From Planctomycetota bacterium (GTDB lineage: Bacteria; Planctomycetota; UBA1135; JACQFD01), in the NCBI GenBank assembly GCA_016200225.1, contig JACQFD010000037.1:124001-188000 (forward strand): a stretch of 64,000 nucleotides of DNA, in the 5' to 3' direction. Position 1 is the first letter of the stretch; each line of letters opens with the position of its first letter. The notes under the pieces were generated by a model, which did not search any database, was not told the origin of the DNA, and saw nothing but the letters and a program-made list of their open reading frames with translations. Below are positions 54,934-63,705 of the stretch, piece after piece. The position numbers and the translations under genes are program-made.

Positions 54934-57057
54934 CTACGAACCGTCCCGGCCGTGCCAGACCATGAACGCGCATTCGAACATAAATAAAAATGCGCCGAGC
55001 GCGATCAACATATGCCACAATTCCCGCGTCGACGCGGCCGCGTCGCTTCCGAATTGTTGATCTGTAAACACCTGGACCGGCAACGGACGTAACAATTCGC
55101 GCAACGCCGGCTCGTCGATGCGGTCGAGCCGCATTTCCGCGACGGCGGGATTCACGGCGAGCGGCCGCGACGCGCGCGCGCCGCCCGCGTCGCGCCACGA
55201 GACTTCATATTGGCCCGCGCGGAATACCGAACCGGCGTTCAATTCGGTGGCATTTTCGACGTCGCGCGCCTCGACGGCCGCGCTCTGCGATTCGCCGGAT
55301 CGCGAAAGGCGCGCGTCGGCCATAATGCCTTTTGCGAATTGTAATTTTAAGGATGGCCCGGCTTCGCTTGTTAACGATTCGACGGGCGCGCGCGCGCAGC
55401 GCAGGCATGCGTCGCGGAACATGAGCAGCCACGTCGGGTCGATCGGCCAGTCGCTCCACGTGCGATCGGCGCCCGTCGTCCATAATAATACGCGGCCGAA
55501 TCCAAACGTTCGATCGACGATCGCGGCGCCCGCCTCCTCGCCGTCCCACGTGGCGAGCACGCGCGCGCGCGCATCGGGCGCGGCCGGCTTGCCGAGTTGT
55601 AGTCTTTTTCTGGTTGTAATATTCGCGAGAGCCGCGGGCGAAAGTTGTTTCAATACAATAACGGGCGAGTCCTCCGCGTCGGCGATGGTCAGACCCTTCG
55701 CCGGATCTTCGCGGATCGCGTCGACGGGAAACGGCAGGAGTCCCTGTCCGCCGCGATACAACGATTCGTTCGCGGCGGCCGGATCGAAATGATCGCCGGC
55801 GAATAGTAATATTCCCATTCCGGCCCTGACGCGTTTTTCCAATTCGAGCGCGCGATCGCGCGGCGGCGGCGAAACATTACATAAAACCGTCAGATCGGCG
55901 TCGGGCTGCGCTTGCGAAAGCCACTCGTTTTCGCTCATGACAGTGACGCGGAACGGCACCGCGCCGATTCCAAGCGCGAGCCGCGCGAAATCCGACGCGC
56001 CGTCGAATTTTACATTTGACGGTTCGCCGTCGACGAGGAGCACTTCGACTTTTTCGCGCACGGCGACCGAGACCCATCGCACGTCGTCGGCCGGAAGCGC
56101 GTCGTTCGTTAATTTTAACGAAACGGCGGCGTGGCCCGGCGAATCGATCGTAATACGAAAACGCGATTGCGCGGTTTCGCCCGGTTCGATTTTCGTTAAT
56201 GTTACAGTTCGCGCCGACGTGCCGACGCGCAACTCGCCGGAGGGCTCGGCCGCGGACGCGCCGCTGTTCCGCAACGTGGCTACAATTTCCGTCGGCACGC
56301 CCGGAAACGTCCATGGCGCCGCGGTTTCGATGTTTACGATCGCCACGTCGTCGAACCGGTCTGCGCCCGTGTCGATTATCGTTAGCTTTGCGCCGTCGCC
56401 TGCGAGTTCGACCGCTTTTTCGGGTACGCCGTGATCCCAACCCTGCCGCCGCAGATCGGTAATCATAACAATTTCCTTCGCGGGAAACGGCGAAGCCGCG
56501 AGATGGCGCCGCGCGGCGTCGAGCACGGATGTTAATGAACACGCGGCGTCCGTGATTTCGACGGATTTGATAACATTGAGCGCGCCGGACTTGTCGCGAA
56601 GCGGGGCGCTCGAAAATCGCAGGCGCGACGGATCGGCGGTCGTCATGATGGCGAGCGCGTCGTCGTCGGGAATCTGTTCGACGAGCCGGGCGGCGGCCGC
56701 GCGCGCGCGATCGAAGGCGCTCTGAATTCCGACGCGGTAGCCCATGCTGAGCGAGTCGTCGATGATTAAGATCCGCGAAACGCGCGCGCCGAATGTAATA
56801 TTAAAGAACTTGCTTTCGCGCGATACGGCCGGGCGCGCGACGGCGAACGCGACCGCGAGTATGAACGCGGTCCGTATCAGTAATAATAATATTTCTTCGA
56901 GGCGCAAACGCCTTCTGTGCAATTCCGCGACCTGTCGCAGAAACCGCATCGGCGCCCATTCGACGACTCGGAAACGGCGGCGGTTCAACAAATGAATAAT
57001 GATCGGCACGGAGCCGAGCCCGAGCATCCAGAGCGCACCCGCCGCGAAAAAACTCAT
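54934..57057 (-). CDS. BatA/VWA domain membrane protein
   Basis: A 707-aa protein. The N-terminus is a classical BatA-type domain: ALWMLGLGSVPIIIHLLNRR followed by FRVVEWAPMRFLRQ and a second hydrophobic helix. A VWA domain follows with the metal site ILIIDDSLSMGYRVG and TTADPSRLRFS. The rest is beta-rich with a C-terminal helix (MLIALGAFLFMFECAFMVW). I start at the ATG of MSFFAAGALW, which overlaps the DUF58 stop in an ATGA. The 49 extra upstream codons lie inside the DUF58 gene. VWA proteins of this type work with MoxR ATPases as metal-dependent assembly platforms. Confidence 0.9.
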   Translation of the reverse strand: MSFFAAGALWMLGLGSVPIIIHLLNRRRFRVVEWAPMRFLRQVAELHRRRLRLEEILLLLIRTAFILAVAFAVARPAVSRESKFFNITFGARVSRILIIDDSLSMGYRVGIQSAFDRARAAAARLVEQIPDDDALAIMTTADPSRLRFSSAPLRDKSGALNVIKSVEITDAACSLTSVLDAARRHLAASPFPAKEIVMITDLRRQGWDHGVPEKAVELAGDGAKLTIIDTGADRFDDVAIVNIETAAPWTFPGVPTEIVATLRNSGASAAEPSGELRVGTSARTVTLTKIEPGETAQSRFRITIDSPGHAAVSLKLTNDALPADDVRWVSVAVREKVEVLLVDGEPSNVKFDGASDFARLALGIGAVPFRVTVMSENEWLSQAQPDADLTVLCNVSPPPRDRALELEKRVRAGMGILLFAGDHFDPAAANESLYRGGQGLLPFPVDAIREDPAKGLTIADAEDSPVIVLKQLSPAALANITTRKRLQLGKPAAPDARARVLATWDGEEAGAAIVDRTFGFGRVLLWTTGADRTWSDWPIDPTWLLMFRDACLRCARAPVESLTSEAGPSLKLQFAKGIMADARLSRSGESQSAAVEARDVENATELNAGSVFRAGQYEVSWRDAGGARASRPLAVNPAVAEMRLDRIDEPALRELLRPLPVQVFTDQQFGSDAAASTRELWHMLIALGAFLFMFECAFMVWHGRDGS

Positions 57058-57977
57058 GAAATGGATTTCGCCGACGCGCCGCGGCCCTTCGAAACGGAAC
57101 GGCGGTGTAAATATTCGACGAGCGACGTCGACAACGGCACGTCGCTTCTTAATAAAACATAATGCGCCGAAACTTCGGATGCTAATTTTCGCGTGTTCTC
57201 GCAAAATTGTTGCATCGCTTTTTGATACGCGCGGCGGATCTGCCGGGGCTCGACGAGAAGTTCGCCGCCGACTTCGAGATCGCGAAATTTTATGAGCCCG
57301 TCCTGCGGAAGCTCCAATTCGTCGCGGTCGAGCACGTGTAATAATAAGATTTCATCGAAACGTTTCGATAACCTTTGAAACGCGAGCCGGAGATCGGCAT
57401 CCTCGTCGAGGAAGTCGGATGCAATGATTACGACGCTGCGGCGCGGAATTTCCTCGGCGACGCGCTGAAGCACCTTACCGATGCCCGTCTCGCGCTCCGG
57501 TTTCGATTTTTCTAACAAATCCACGACGCGCCTGAGCTGCGCCTCCGTCGCGGAAAACGGTAAGAACGCCTTGCGCACGACGTCGATCATAATTAATGCC
57601 GAAGCGTCGCGCTGTTCGGCGAACAGCGTTGCGAGGCCGGTGATCGCCGTCGCCGCATGATCAAATTTACTTTTCCCGTTTCCCGCGTAGCGCATCGACG
57701 CGCTCGTGTCGAGCACGAGCGCCGCGCGAAGATTGCTTTCCTCCTCGTAGCGACGTAACAAATAACGGCCCGTTCGCGCGAAGACGCGCCAGTCGAGGCG
57801 GCGCAGATCGTCGCCCGGCGAGTAGGGCCGAAAATCCGCGAATTCGGCGCTGTGCCCGACGTACGGACTTTTGTTATGTCCGACGAGATTGCCCTGCGCG
57901 ACCCAGCGCGCCGCGAATCCGGCTGTCCGGAGCCGACCTATCAGATCAGGATCGGAGTACTTGCTTGAGATGAACAT
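57054..57977 (-). CDS. DUF58 domain protein
   Basis: A 307-aa DUF58 protein. Its first part contains KSPYVGHSAEFADFRPYSPG, DDLRRLDWRVFARTGRYLLR and LVLDTSASMRYAG, the standard family pattern, with a VWA-like metal site in DTSASM. SVVIIASDFLDEDADL is the second half of the VWA-like fold. DUF58 proteins are almost always encoded beside a MoxR ATPase, as here. The ATG chosen lies inside the last 32 bases of the moxR-type gene; a longer frame starting 16 codons upstream is possible. The exact function is unknown. Confidence 0.92.
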   Translation of the reverse strand: MFISSKYSDPDLIGRLRTAGFAARWVAQGNLVGHNKSPYVGHSAEFADFRPYSPGDDLRRLDWRVFARTGRYLLRRYEEESNLRAALVLDTSASMRYAGNGKSKFDHAATAITGLATLFAEQRDASALIMIDVVRKAFLPFSATEAQLRRVVDLLEKSKPERETGIGKVLQRVAEEIPRRSVVIIASDFLDEDADLRLAFQRLSKRFDEILLLHVLDRDELELPQDGLIKFRDLEVGGELLVEPRQIRRAYQKAMQQFCENTRKLASEVSAHYVLLRSDVPLSTSLVEYLHRRSVSKGRGASAKSIS

Positions 57978-59001
57978 GCGCGTCTCCCGCCGCGTGAAGT
58001 GGTGTCGCCGCGAGCGCTTGATCAATAATCGCGTCGGGCGTCCGCGACGCGGCCTCGGCCGCGAATGTTAATACAATTCGGTGTCGCAACACGGGTTTCG
58101 CGAGCGAGCGCAAGTCGTCGACGTCGACCTCCGGCCGGCCGGCGAGCGCGGCCTTCGCGCGCGCGCACGAAATCAGCGCCTGCCCCGCGCGCGGACCCGG
58201 GCCGAATTGTACATATTCTCTAATAAAATCCGGAGCCTCGTTTCCGCCCGGCCGCATCGATCTTAACAAATTCACGGCGAAGTCGAGAACGGTATCATTG
58301 ACCGGCACGCGCCGCACGAGCTGTTGATAAGCGATCACCTGCGCAGCGTCGAGCACGGCCTTCAACCGTTCGCCGCCACCGCCCGCGACTCTTTTGTAAA
58401 TTTCACGTTCGATCTCGCGCGGCGGATAATGAACGACGGCCTTTACTAAGAATCGATCGAGTTGCGCCTCGGGGAGCGGATACGTCCCTTCCTGTTCGAT
58501 CGGATTCTGCGTCGCGAGGACGAAGAACGGTTTCGGCAGCGCGTGGAGCGTACCGGCGGAGGAAACCTGCCTTTCCTGCATCGCTTCGAGCAGCGCGGCC
58601 TGCGTTTTCGGCGGCGTTCTGTTAATTTCGTCGGCGAGTACGATATTACGAAAAATCGGTCCGGATAGAAATCGAAACTCGCGGTTGCCGCTCGCTTTGT
58701 CCTCGAACATCACTTCCGTTCCGGTGATGTCCGAAGGCATCAAATCGGGCGTGAATTGTATGCGCGCGAATGTTAACGAAAGCGATTGCGAAAGCGTCTG
58801 CACGAGCAGCGTTTTCGCGAGTCCCGGCACGCCCTCCAGAATCGCGTGGCCGTCGGCGAGAACGGATATAAGCAATAGATCGACCACGTCGTCCTGCCCC
58901 AATACTATTTTTCCGACTTCCTTGCGGACCGACTGGCAGTCGGCCCGCAGTTTTTCGAGCAATACCGTGTCGGCCAGATCTTCGCGCGCGTTGGAATTCA
59001 T
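57946..59001 (-). CDS. MoxR family AAA+ ATPase
   Basis: A 351-aa AAA ATPase of the MoxR group, thought to act as a chaperone for metal insertion or complex assembly. Motifs are GHAILEGVPGLAKTLLVQTL (Walker A, with the family's GVPGxAKT), RIQFTPDLMPSDITGTEV, NIVLADEINRTPPKTQAALL (Walker B), MQERQVSSAGTLHALPKPFF and VLATQNPIEQEGTYPLPEAQ with LDRFLVKA (sensor/arginine finger region). It overlaps the DUF58 gene by 32 bases and starts 35 bases after the cyclase-like gene. The identity is secure; the client is not known. Confidence 0.95.
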   Translation of the reverse strand: MNSNAREDLADTVLLEKLRADCQSVRKEVGKIVLGQDDVVDLLLISVLADGHAILEGVPGLAKTLLVQTLSQSLSLTFARIQFTPDLMPSDITGTEVMFEDKASGNREFRFLSGPIFRNIVLADEINRTPPKTQAALLEAMQERQVSSAGTLHALPKPFFVLATQNPIEQEGTYPLPEAQLDRFLVKAVVHYPPREIEREIYKRVAGGGGERLKAVLDAAQVIAYQQLVRRVPVNDTVLDFAVNLLRSMRPGGNEAPDFIREYVQFGPGPRAGQALISCARAKAALAGRPEVDVDDLRSLAKPVLRHRIVLTFAAEAASRTPDAIIDQALAATPLHAAGDAHVHLKQVLRS

Positions 59002-59036
59002 GAATATATTACCTTTGACATGTTATCTTTGACAAG

Positions 59037-60098
59037 TTATCTTTGAAATACCGGAAGAAATTTGTACGGTAGTTGCATGACGATGAGCGCGATGGCCGTG
59101 CCGTAAACGAAACCGACCGAATCGCCGTTCCACGAGCCGTCTTTGTTTTGTAAATGAATCAATTCGTCGCGCGCGGCGGGAAAATATTTATCCCACGTTT
59201 CTCCGCCGGCTTGATAAAAAGCCTGCGCCGCATAGAGATTCGTATAAAATATGTGGCCGTTGCCGCCGCGGTCCCCGTTGAAGGGGCTGGACAGGCTCAT
59301 TTTGGCCAGTACGAACTTTAAACATTTGTCGGCGCTCTTTGAATCGTACTCGCCGGCATTGTAAAGAGTCGCGACCGCGGCCGCCGAAATCGGCAGCGTC
59401 GATCCGCTTTCCTGTTCATACGAATAACGGATCCCGCCGTCCTTTTCCTGGCAAAGTTCCAAATAGTGAACGGCTTTTTGTATTGTTTGTTTCGGCACCG
59501 CGAAACCCGCCGCGTCGGCGGCGCGCAATGCTTGCATTTGCGTGATCGTTACAGATCCTTCGTCTCCCGAACCCGGCGTGTACGTCCATCCTCCGATCGC
59601 GCTTTGCCCGGCGGCCGTGAGCCGAATCGCGCGCCGGATGATCGGCGCCAACCGTTCGCGAGCCTCTTTGTCCGTTTCCATTCCATAAAGCGACGATAAA
59701 AATAATAATGAAAACCCGTGTCCGTACATCGGGCGTCCGCTTTCGCCGTCGGGACTCGATATCATTCCCGACGACGTCGCGGATCCTACAATAAATCTGC
59801 AGACGCGCGTGATTTCGTCGGCGCAGGGTCCGCGCGTCGTCGTGCTTCCGCTCGCGAGAAACGCCATTCCGGCGAGCGCGGCCATCGATACCGAATAGGT
59901 GGATCCGTCGCGCTGCCCGGAAAAACTGCCGGTCGACGATTGCTGCGTTCGTAACCATTGCAGGCCGAGATTGACCGAGTCGACGGCTTCTTTCGTTATA
60001 TGTTTCGGAAGGTCGGGCTTCTGCGGCGTACCGTCCTGCGGAACGATCAGTTTCGCGGCGACGACGGCCGCGACGAACAACGGTAGAATCGCGCGCAT
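59037..60098 (-). CDS. Exported squalene-cyclase-like repeat protein
   Basis: A 353-aa protein with a signal peptide (RAILPLFVAAVVAAKLIVPQ) and the alpha/alpha toroid repeats of the prenyltransferase/squalene-oxidase type. Repeats are visible at GLQWLRTQQSSTGSFSG, MAALAGMAFLASGS, YGHGFSLLFLSSLYGM, AVHYLELCQEKDGGIRYSYE and LQNKDGSWNGDSVGFVYGTA. The cyclase acid motif DxDD is not visible, so terpene cyclisation is unlikely. Related exported proteins occur widely in planctomycetes, and I infer a binding role outside the cytoplasm. It lies between the SIMPL gene and moxR with short gaps. Confidence 0.85.
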   Translation of the reverse strand: MRAILPLFVAAVVAAKLIVPQDGTPQKPDLPKHITKEAVDSVNLGLQWLRTQQSSTGSFSGQRDGSTYSVSMAALAGMAFLASGSTTTRGPCADEITRVCRFIVGSATSSGMISSPDGESGRPMYGHGFSLLFLSSLYGMETDKEARERLAPIIRRAIRLTAAGQSAIGGWTYTPGSGDEGSVTITQMQALRAADAAGFAVPKQTIQKAVHYLELCQEKDGGIRYSYEQESGSTLPISAAAVATLYNAGEYDSKSADKCLKFVLAKMSLSSPFNGDRGGNGHIFYTNLYAAQAFYQAGGETWDKYFPAARDELIHLQNKDGSWNGDSVGFVYGTAIALIVMQLPYKFLPVFQR

Positions 60099-60134
60099 AT
60101 TTGATAATAATCTATTCGTGTTCCGAAAATGAAT

Positions 60135-60947
60135 TTACTTAAGTTCGTACACGACGCTGACGCGGACGGAAAGCTTCATATCGATCGACAACTTCTCGGT
60201 CGCCGTCTCTTCGGGAATCATGGAAACGGAGGTCACCTGCCCCAGCGTGCGCGAAGCCGCTTTCGCGATGCGCGCGGCGCGCGCCGCGGCGTCTTCCATC
60301 GCCTTCTTCAGCGCCGCTTCCTCGAGCGCCGCGCGATCGCTTACAACATATCGCACGCCCGTCCATTCGCGGCTCGCCTGCGGCATGCGTTGTTGATACA
60401 TTAAATAATAATAAGCCATGTTGGGATCCACGGAGGTCGACGCCGTCTTGAGGCCGACTTCCTTGGCTTTGTCGAGAACGGTTGCAATCTGCTTCGAGCT
60501 CGATTCGAAATCCTGGACGCCCGGAATCGTTATGGAAAGCAATTCATAAAATCGCACCTGCGGCTCGGGCGTCGCCGCGCGGCGGCCGTTGAAGATCACC
60601 ATATTCCTACTATTCTCGTCGACGCCGGGCACGACCTCGACCGAAGGTCCGGGACCGCTGACGGCGAGTCCTGGAATCTTCAGATCCGTAATTTCCTTGA
60701 TCGCGCGCCTTCGCGCATCCTGATATTTAACAATAACGTCGGCGCCGACTTCCGCGCTGGCCTCGAGTCGCGTGCGAATCAGGATCGAATCGGGTTTCGC
60801 GGCGACTTCGCCGGTGCCGAAAACGTGAATGCCCGGCACCGGACTGCCCGCGGCTGGAATTGTATCGTCCTGCGCGGTGTAATTCGAATAGCCGGCCGTC
60901 GCCGCGGCGCCGGCGACGAGCGCGATTGTAAGTCTTGCCAAGTGCAT
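60135..60947 (-). CDS. SIMPL domain (DUF541) exported protein
   Basis: A 270-aa protein with a signal peptide (LTIALVAGAAATAGYSNY) and a DUF541/SIMPL fold: GIHVFGTGEVAAKPDSILIR at the start, SITIPGVQDFESSSKQIA in the middle, and RAALEEAALKKAMEDAAARA followed by RIAKAASRTLGQVTSVSM near the end. Family members form oligomeric periplasmic assemblies; their role is not settled. It is 36 bases before the cyclase-like gene in the same long operon. Confidence 0.9.
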   Translation of the reverse strand: MHLARLTIALVAGAAATAGYSNYTAQDDTIPAAGSPVPGIHVFGTGEVAAKPDSILIRTRLEASAEVGADVIVKYQDARRRAIKEITDLKIPGLAVSGPGPSVEVVPGVDENSRNMVIFNGRRAATPEPQVRFYELLSITIPGVQDFESSSKQIATVLDKAKEVGLKTASTSVDPNMAYYYLMYQQRMPQASREWTGVRYVVSDRAALEEAALKKAMEDAAARAARIAKAASRTLGQVTSVSMIPEETATEKLSIDMKLSVRVSVVYELK

Positions 60948-61005
60948 GAATCGTCCTCGATTGTTAATTTATGAAAAATGGAGATTAATATTTATTTATT
61001 CGCGG

Positions 61006-62955
61006 TCATTTCTTCGGGAAGCGCCCCATCAACGCGGCGCGGGTGTCGCCGATGCAGAGCACGGCGTTCCCGATGTCCCAGACTGCCTCCGCGTCGGCGA
61101 GCGCGCCGCCAAGATCGCTGCCGCCGTTGTTATCGCCGTCGGCATTGGATAATTGCAACAGATTCCCATAATTAGGAATCATGATATTTCCGTCGAGGAA
61201 CATCGGGCGCAGCGCATGCTCGTCCTTCGGCATCGGCCGCGCCCACTTTAACGATCTATCGATGCGCGAATACGCGCACAATTCGCGGCCCAATATATAA
61301 AATCGCGCGTCGTCCGCGGCGACGATCCGCGCGCCGCCTTCGATGATCCGATTCCACAGAATGGAACCGTCGGCCGTGTCGAGGGCGTGGAGTTCCCGGT
61401 CTCCGGCACACGTAAAATAAATATTCGAACCCTCGACGATCATACTACATTTAGCGATTCCGTCCATGTTGAAACCGATGTTGGACGGATGCAAAAACGC
61501 GAAGTCGACGGCGCGGGTTTTTGTATTAATCATGAAAAGCGCGCCGCCGTCGGTGGCGACGACGATTCCCTTCGGCACGGGCGCCAGCGCCGCTTCGAGC
61601 GCGATTTCCTGCCCTTCGCTCGCACCCGGCGGCGCGGTGCCCAATTCGAGCGACCACAATTCCTTGCCGTCCGCGAGCGACAACGCCTTGAAATGTAGTT
61701 TCATACTCGCGTTTTCCGCGAACGCCGCATAAATTGTAGAATCGACCACGGCCGGCGGACCCGCGATTCGAATATTTGTATTATCCTTGGTCGACCACAA
61801 TTGTTCGCCGTCCGACGCGCGCATGCAGCGGAGAAAATTGTTCTTTTTCGAATTTCGCACGAGCAGCATGTCTTTCGCGACGCGGATCCACGTCGGCCCG
61901 CACGAGTTGTCGCGGCGGCGCTTGCCCGTGGTCCAGAGGAGCGACCCGTCGTTCATCGCGCGCGATTCTACAATTCCGCCATAGGCGAGGTACACGGCGT
62001 TGCCGTAAACGGCCACGTCCCGCGATTCATGAAAATGATCCGTTTCGGAATTATCAAAAAAAATGTCGCGCGAGCTGGATCGTTCGTTGTCTTCGGAATT
62101 CGTCTGGAGCGGAACGTCCCAGACTTTGGAAAGACTCAGCCTCGCGGGCGCGCTTGCCGGCTTTTGTAACATTGCGCTCGATCGCTTCTCGAATTCGGCC
62201 GCCGCCTCCGCGAGAACGTCGGCGACTTTTTTGTCGATACTATTGTTACCGCCGCCGACGCGAATTGTATCATTACCATATCGTTCTCCGGCGAACGCCG
62301 CGGCGCGTTCGAACGCTTCGCGATCGCCCGCGGCGGCGTACGCGCGGCAGAGTTCGATGCGAATGGCGCGCGACTCCTGCGCATCGACCGCGCCGTGTTC
62401 GAGAATCCACCGCCATGCCGCGGCGGCGTTGCGGCCGTCGCCCGATGCTAATTGTAATTTGGCCCACGCGTCGCCGGCGCGGCTCCCCGCGCGCGACGGA
62501 CCATATATCAAAAAAATCCGGCGCAATTTTTCTTCGGTGCCGGCACTATCCTTATCTGTATTGTTCGCGTCCGGGGCCGAACCTTGATCGAGCAGCCTTT
62601 GTGCGCGGGGCCCAAGTAACAATTCGAAGTTCCGCCGTCCGCCCGCGTCGAGATTCGAGAACTCATGGTGGATTCCGTGCTCCCACGGAAACACGAGGCC
62701 GTCGTCGTTCGGCGGCAGCAGCAGATCGGATTTGTAGTCAAGTTCCGCGTCGATCGTCGAGATGGCCTTTGCCCAGTCCCCCTGCTTTATAAATCCGCAA
62801 AACTGCAGCCAGATCTTCCGGTGGGTTTCGTCGATTTCCGGAACCGCGAATTGCGTCGCCACTTTCGCTTCCGACGCGCCGAAGTCCTGAAATGTTAGAA
62901 ATCGCGCGCACGCGAAGGCGCAGAACCCTACAATTTTCGCCGACAGGAGCCTCAT
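61006..62955 (-). CDS. Exported PQQ-like beta-propeller protein
   Basis: A 649-aa protein. An N-terminal signal (LLSAKIVGFCAFACARFL) and a helical region of about 250 residues (tetratricopeptide-like, with YAAAGDREAFERAAAFAGER) come first. Then come PQQ-type propeller blades: GGIVESRAMNDGSLLWTTGK, SDGEQLWSTKDNT, SLADGKELWSLELG, TADGSILWNRII and RIDRSLKWARPM. These bind no cofactor for certain; the repeats may be only structural, as in BamB. It appears to be the first gene of the minus-strand MoxR/VWA operon. The ATG is preferred over a TTG three codons upstream. Confidence 0.87.
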   Translation of the reverse strand: MRLLSAKIVGFCAFACARFLTFQDFGASEAKVATQFAVPEIDETHRKIWLQFCGFIKQGDWAKAISTIDAELDYKSDLLLPPNDDGLVFPWEHGIHHEFSNLDAGGRRNFELLLGPRAQRLLDQGSAPDANNTDKDSAGTEEKLRRIFLIYGPSRAGSRAGDAWAKLQLASGDGRNAAAAWRWILEHGAVDAQESRAIRIELCRAYAAAGDREAFERAAAFAGERYGNDTIRVGGGNNSIDKKVADVLAEAAAEFEKRSSAMLQKPASAPARLSLSKVWDVPLQTNSEDNERSSSRDIFFDNSETDHFHESRDVAVYGNAVYLAYGGIVESRAMNDGSLLWTTGKRRRDNSCGPTWIRVAKDMLLVRNSKKNNFLRCMRASDGEQLWSTKDNTNIRIAGPPAVVDSTIYAAFAENASMKLHFKALSLADGKELWSLELGTAPPGASEGQEIALEAALAPVPKGIVVATDGGALFMINTKTRAVDFAFLHPSNIGFNMDGIAKCSMIVEGSNIYFTCAGDRELHALDTADGSILWNRIIEGGARIVAADDARFYILGRELCAYSRIDRSLKWARPMPKDEHALRPMFLDGNIMIPNYGNLLQLSNADGDNNGGSDLGGALADAEAVWDIGNAVLCIGDTRAALMGRFPKK

Positions 62956-63204
62956 CGCGAACAAACGCGATTTTTCAACTGAACTTGAGGATCGGGGTCT
63001 GACAAAGCTGGAGTCAACCTACACGGCGCGCGGGTTCATGGTAACGGCGGATTCTCAAATCGGGTTCCGACAAGCACACGACGGCGGACGCGCTGCGGTC
63101 ATCCATGAAAAATCGACGGTGCGCATTCAACTACGATCAACAGGCGGCGTTTGTTTTCATGGCTTTGTCTCGCGACTTCGCCGCGAATGGATAGAATTCG
63201 CCCT

Positions 63205-63651
63205 ATGCGACTGCTGGAAAGGCGTTTTGTAGTAAGTGCCTCGGTTGAGAAATCATGGGCGCACCTCGCTCAAGTATCCAATTGGCCGCGATGGGCGCGC
63301 CACATCCGCCGCATCGATCTGTCGCCCGATGGACCATTACAGTTAGAAACCTCCGGCGTCATCCGCCTCACGAACGGCGTGCGCTCGACCTTTCGAATGA
63401 AGGAGATCAACGTCCTTCAGAATTGGCGTTGGACCGGGCCCTTTCTTTGGCTCCTCGTCGACTACGACCATCGATTTCGCGCGATCGCACCCAACCAATG
63501 CGAAATTGTATTTACGATCGACGGTTCGGGTTTTGGCATCGGGTTTTTCGGGAGGATTTTCGCAACGATCTATGCGAAGAATCTCGACCGCGCGATTCCG
63601 TTGCTTATTAAGGAAATTGAAGAGAATTCAATCGCGGAAATTCCGCTCTAA
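63205..63651 (+). CDS. SRPBCC family protein (polyketide cyclase/START-like)
   Basis: A 148-aa protein that fits one SRPBCC (Bet v 1/START-like) domain. It opens with ERRFVVSASVEKSWAHLAQV then SNWPRWARHIRRIDLS, the usual first strand and helix, and closes with KNLDRAIPLLIKEIEENS, the long C-terminal helix. Such domains bind small hydrophobic ligands. The frame is open upstream, with ATGs 6 and 18 codons earlier; I chose the ATG next to the first beta strand. No operon partner is clear. Confidence 0.78.
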   Translation: MRLLERRFVVSASVEKSWAHLAQVSNWPRWARHIRRIDLSPDGPLQLETSGVIRLTNGVRSTFRMKEINVLQNWRWTGPFLWLLVDYDHRFRAIAPNQCEIVFTIDGSGFGIGFFGRIFATIYAKNLDRAIPLLIKEIEENSIAEIPL

Positions 63652-63705
63652 TTTTCGGGGAGGAACCTCCGTCCCCGTGTTCCTGTTTCGCTCGCAATGG
63701 TCCCC

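Noticed and set aside
61776-62792. Plus-strand open frame of 338 codons opposite the PQQ-propeller gene
   Set aside because: Arg/Ser-rich translation without motifs; the minus strand has clear propeller repeats.
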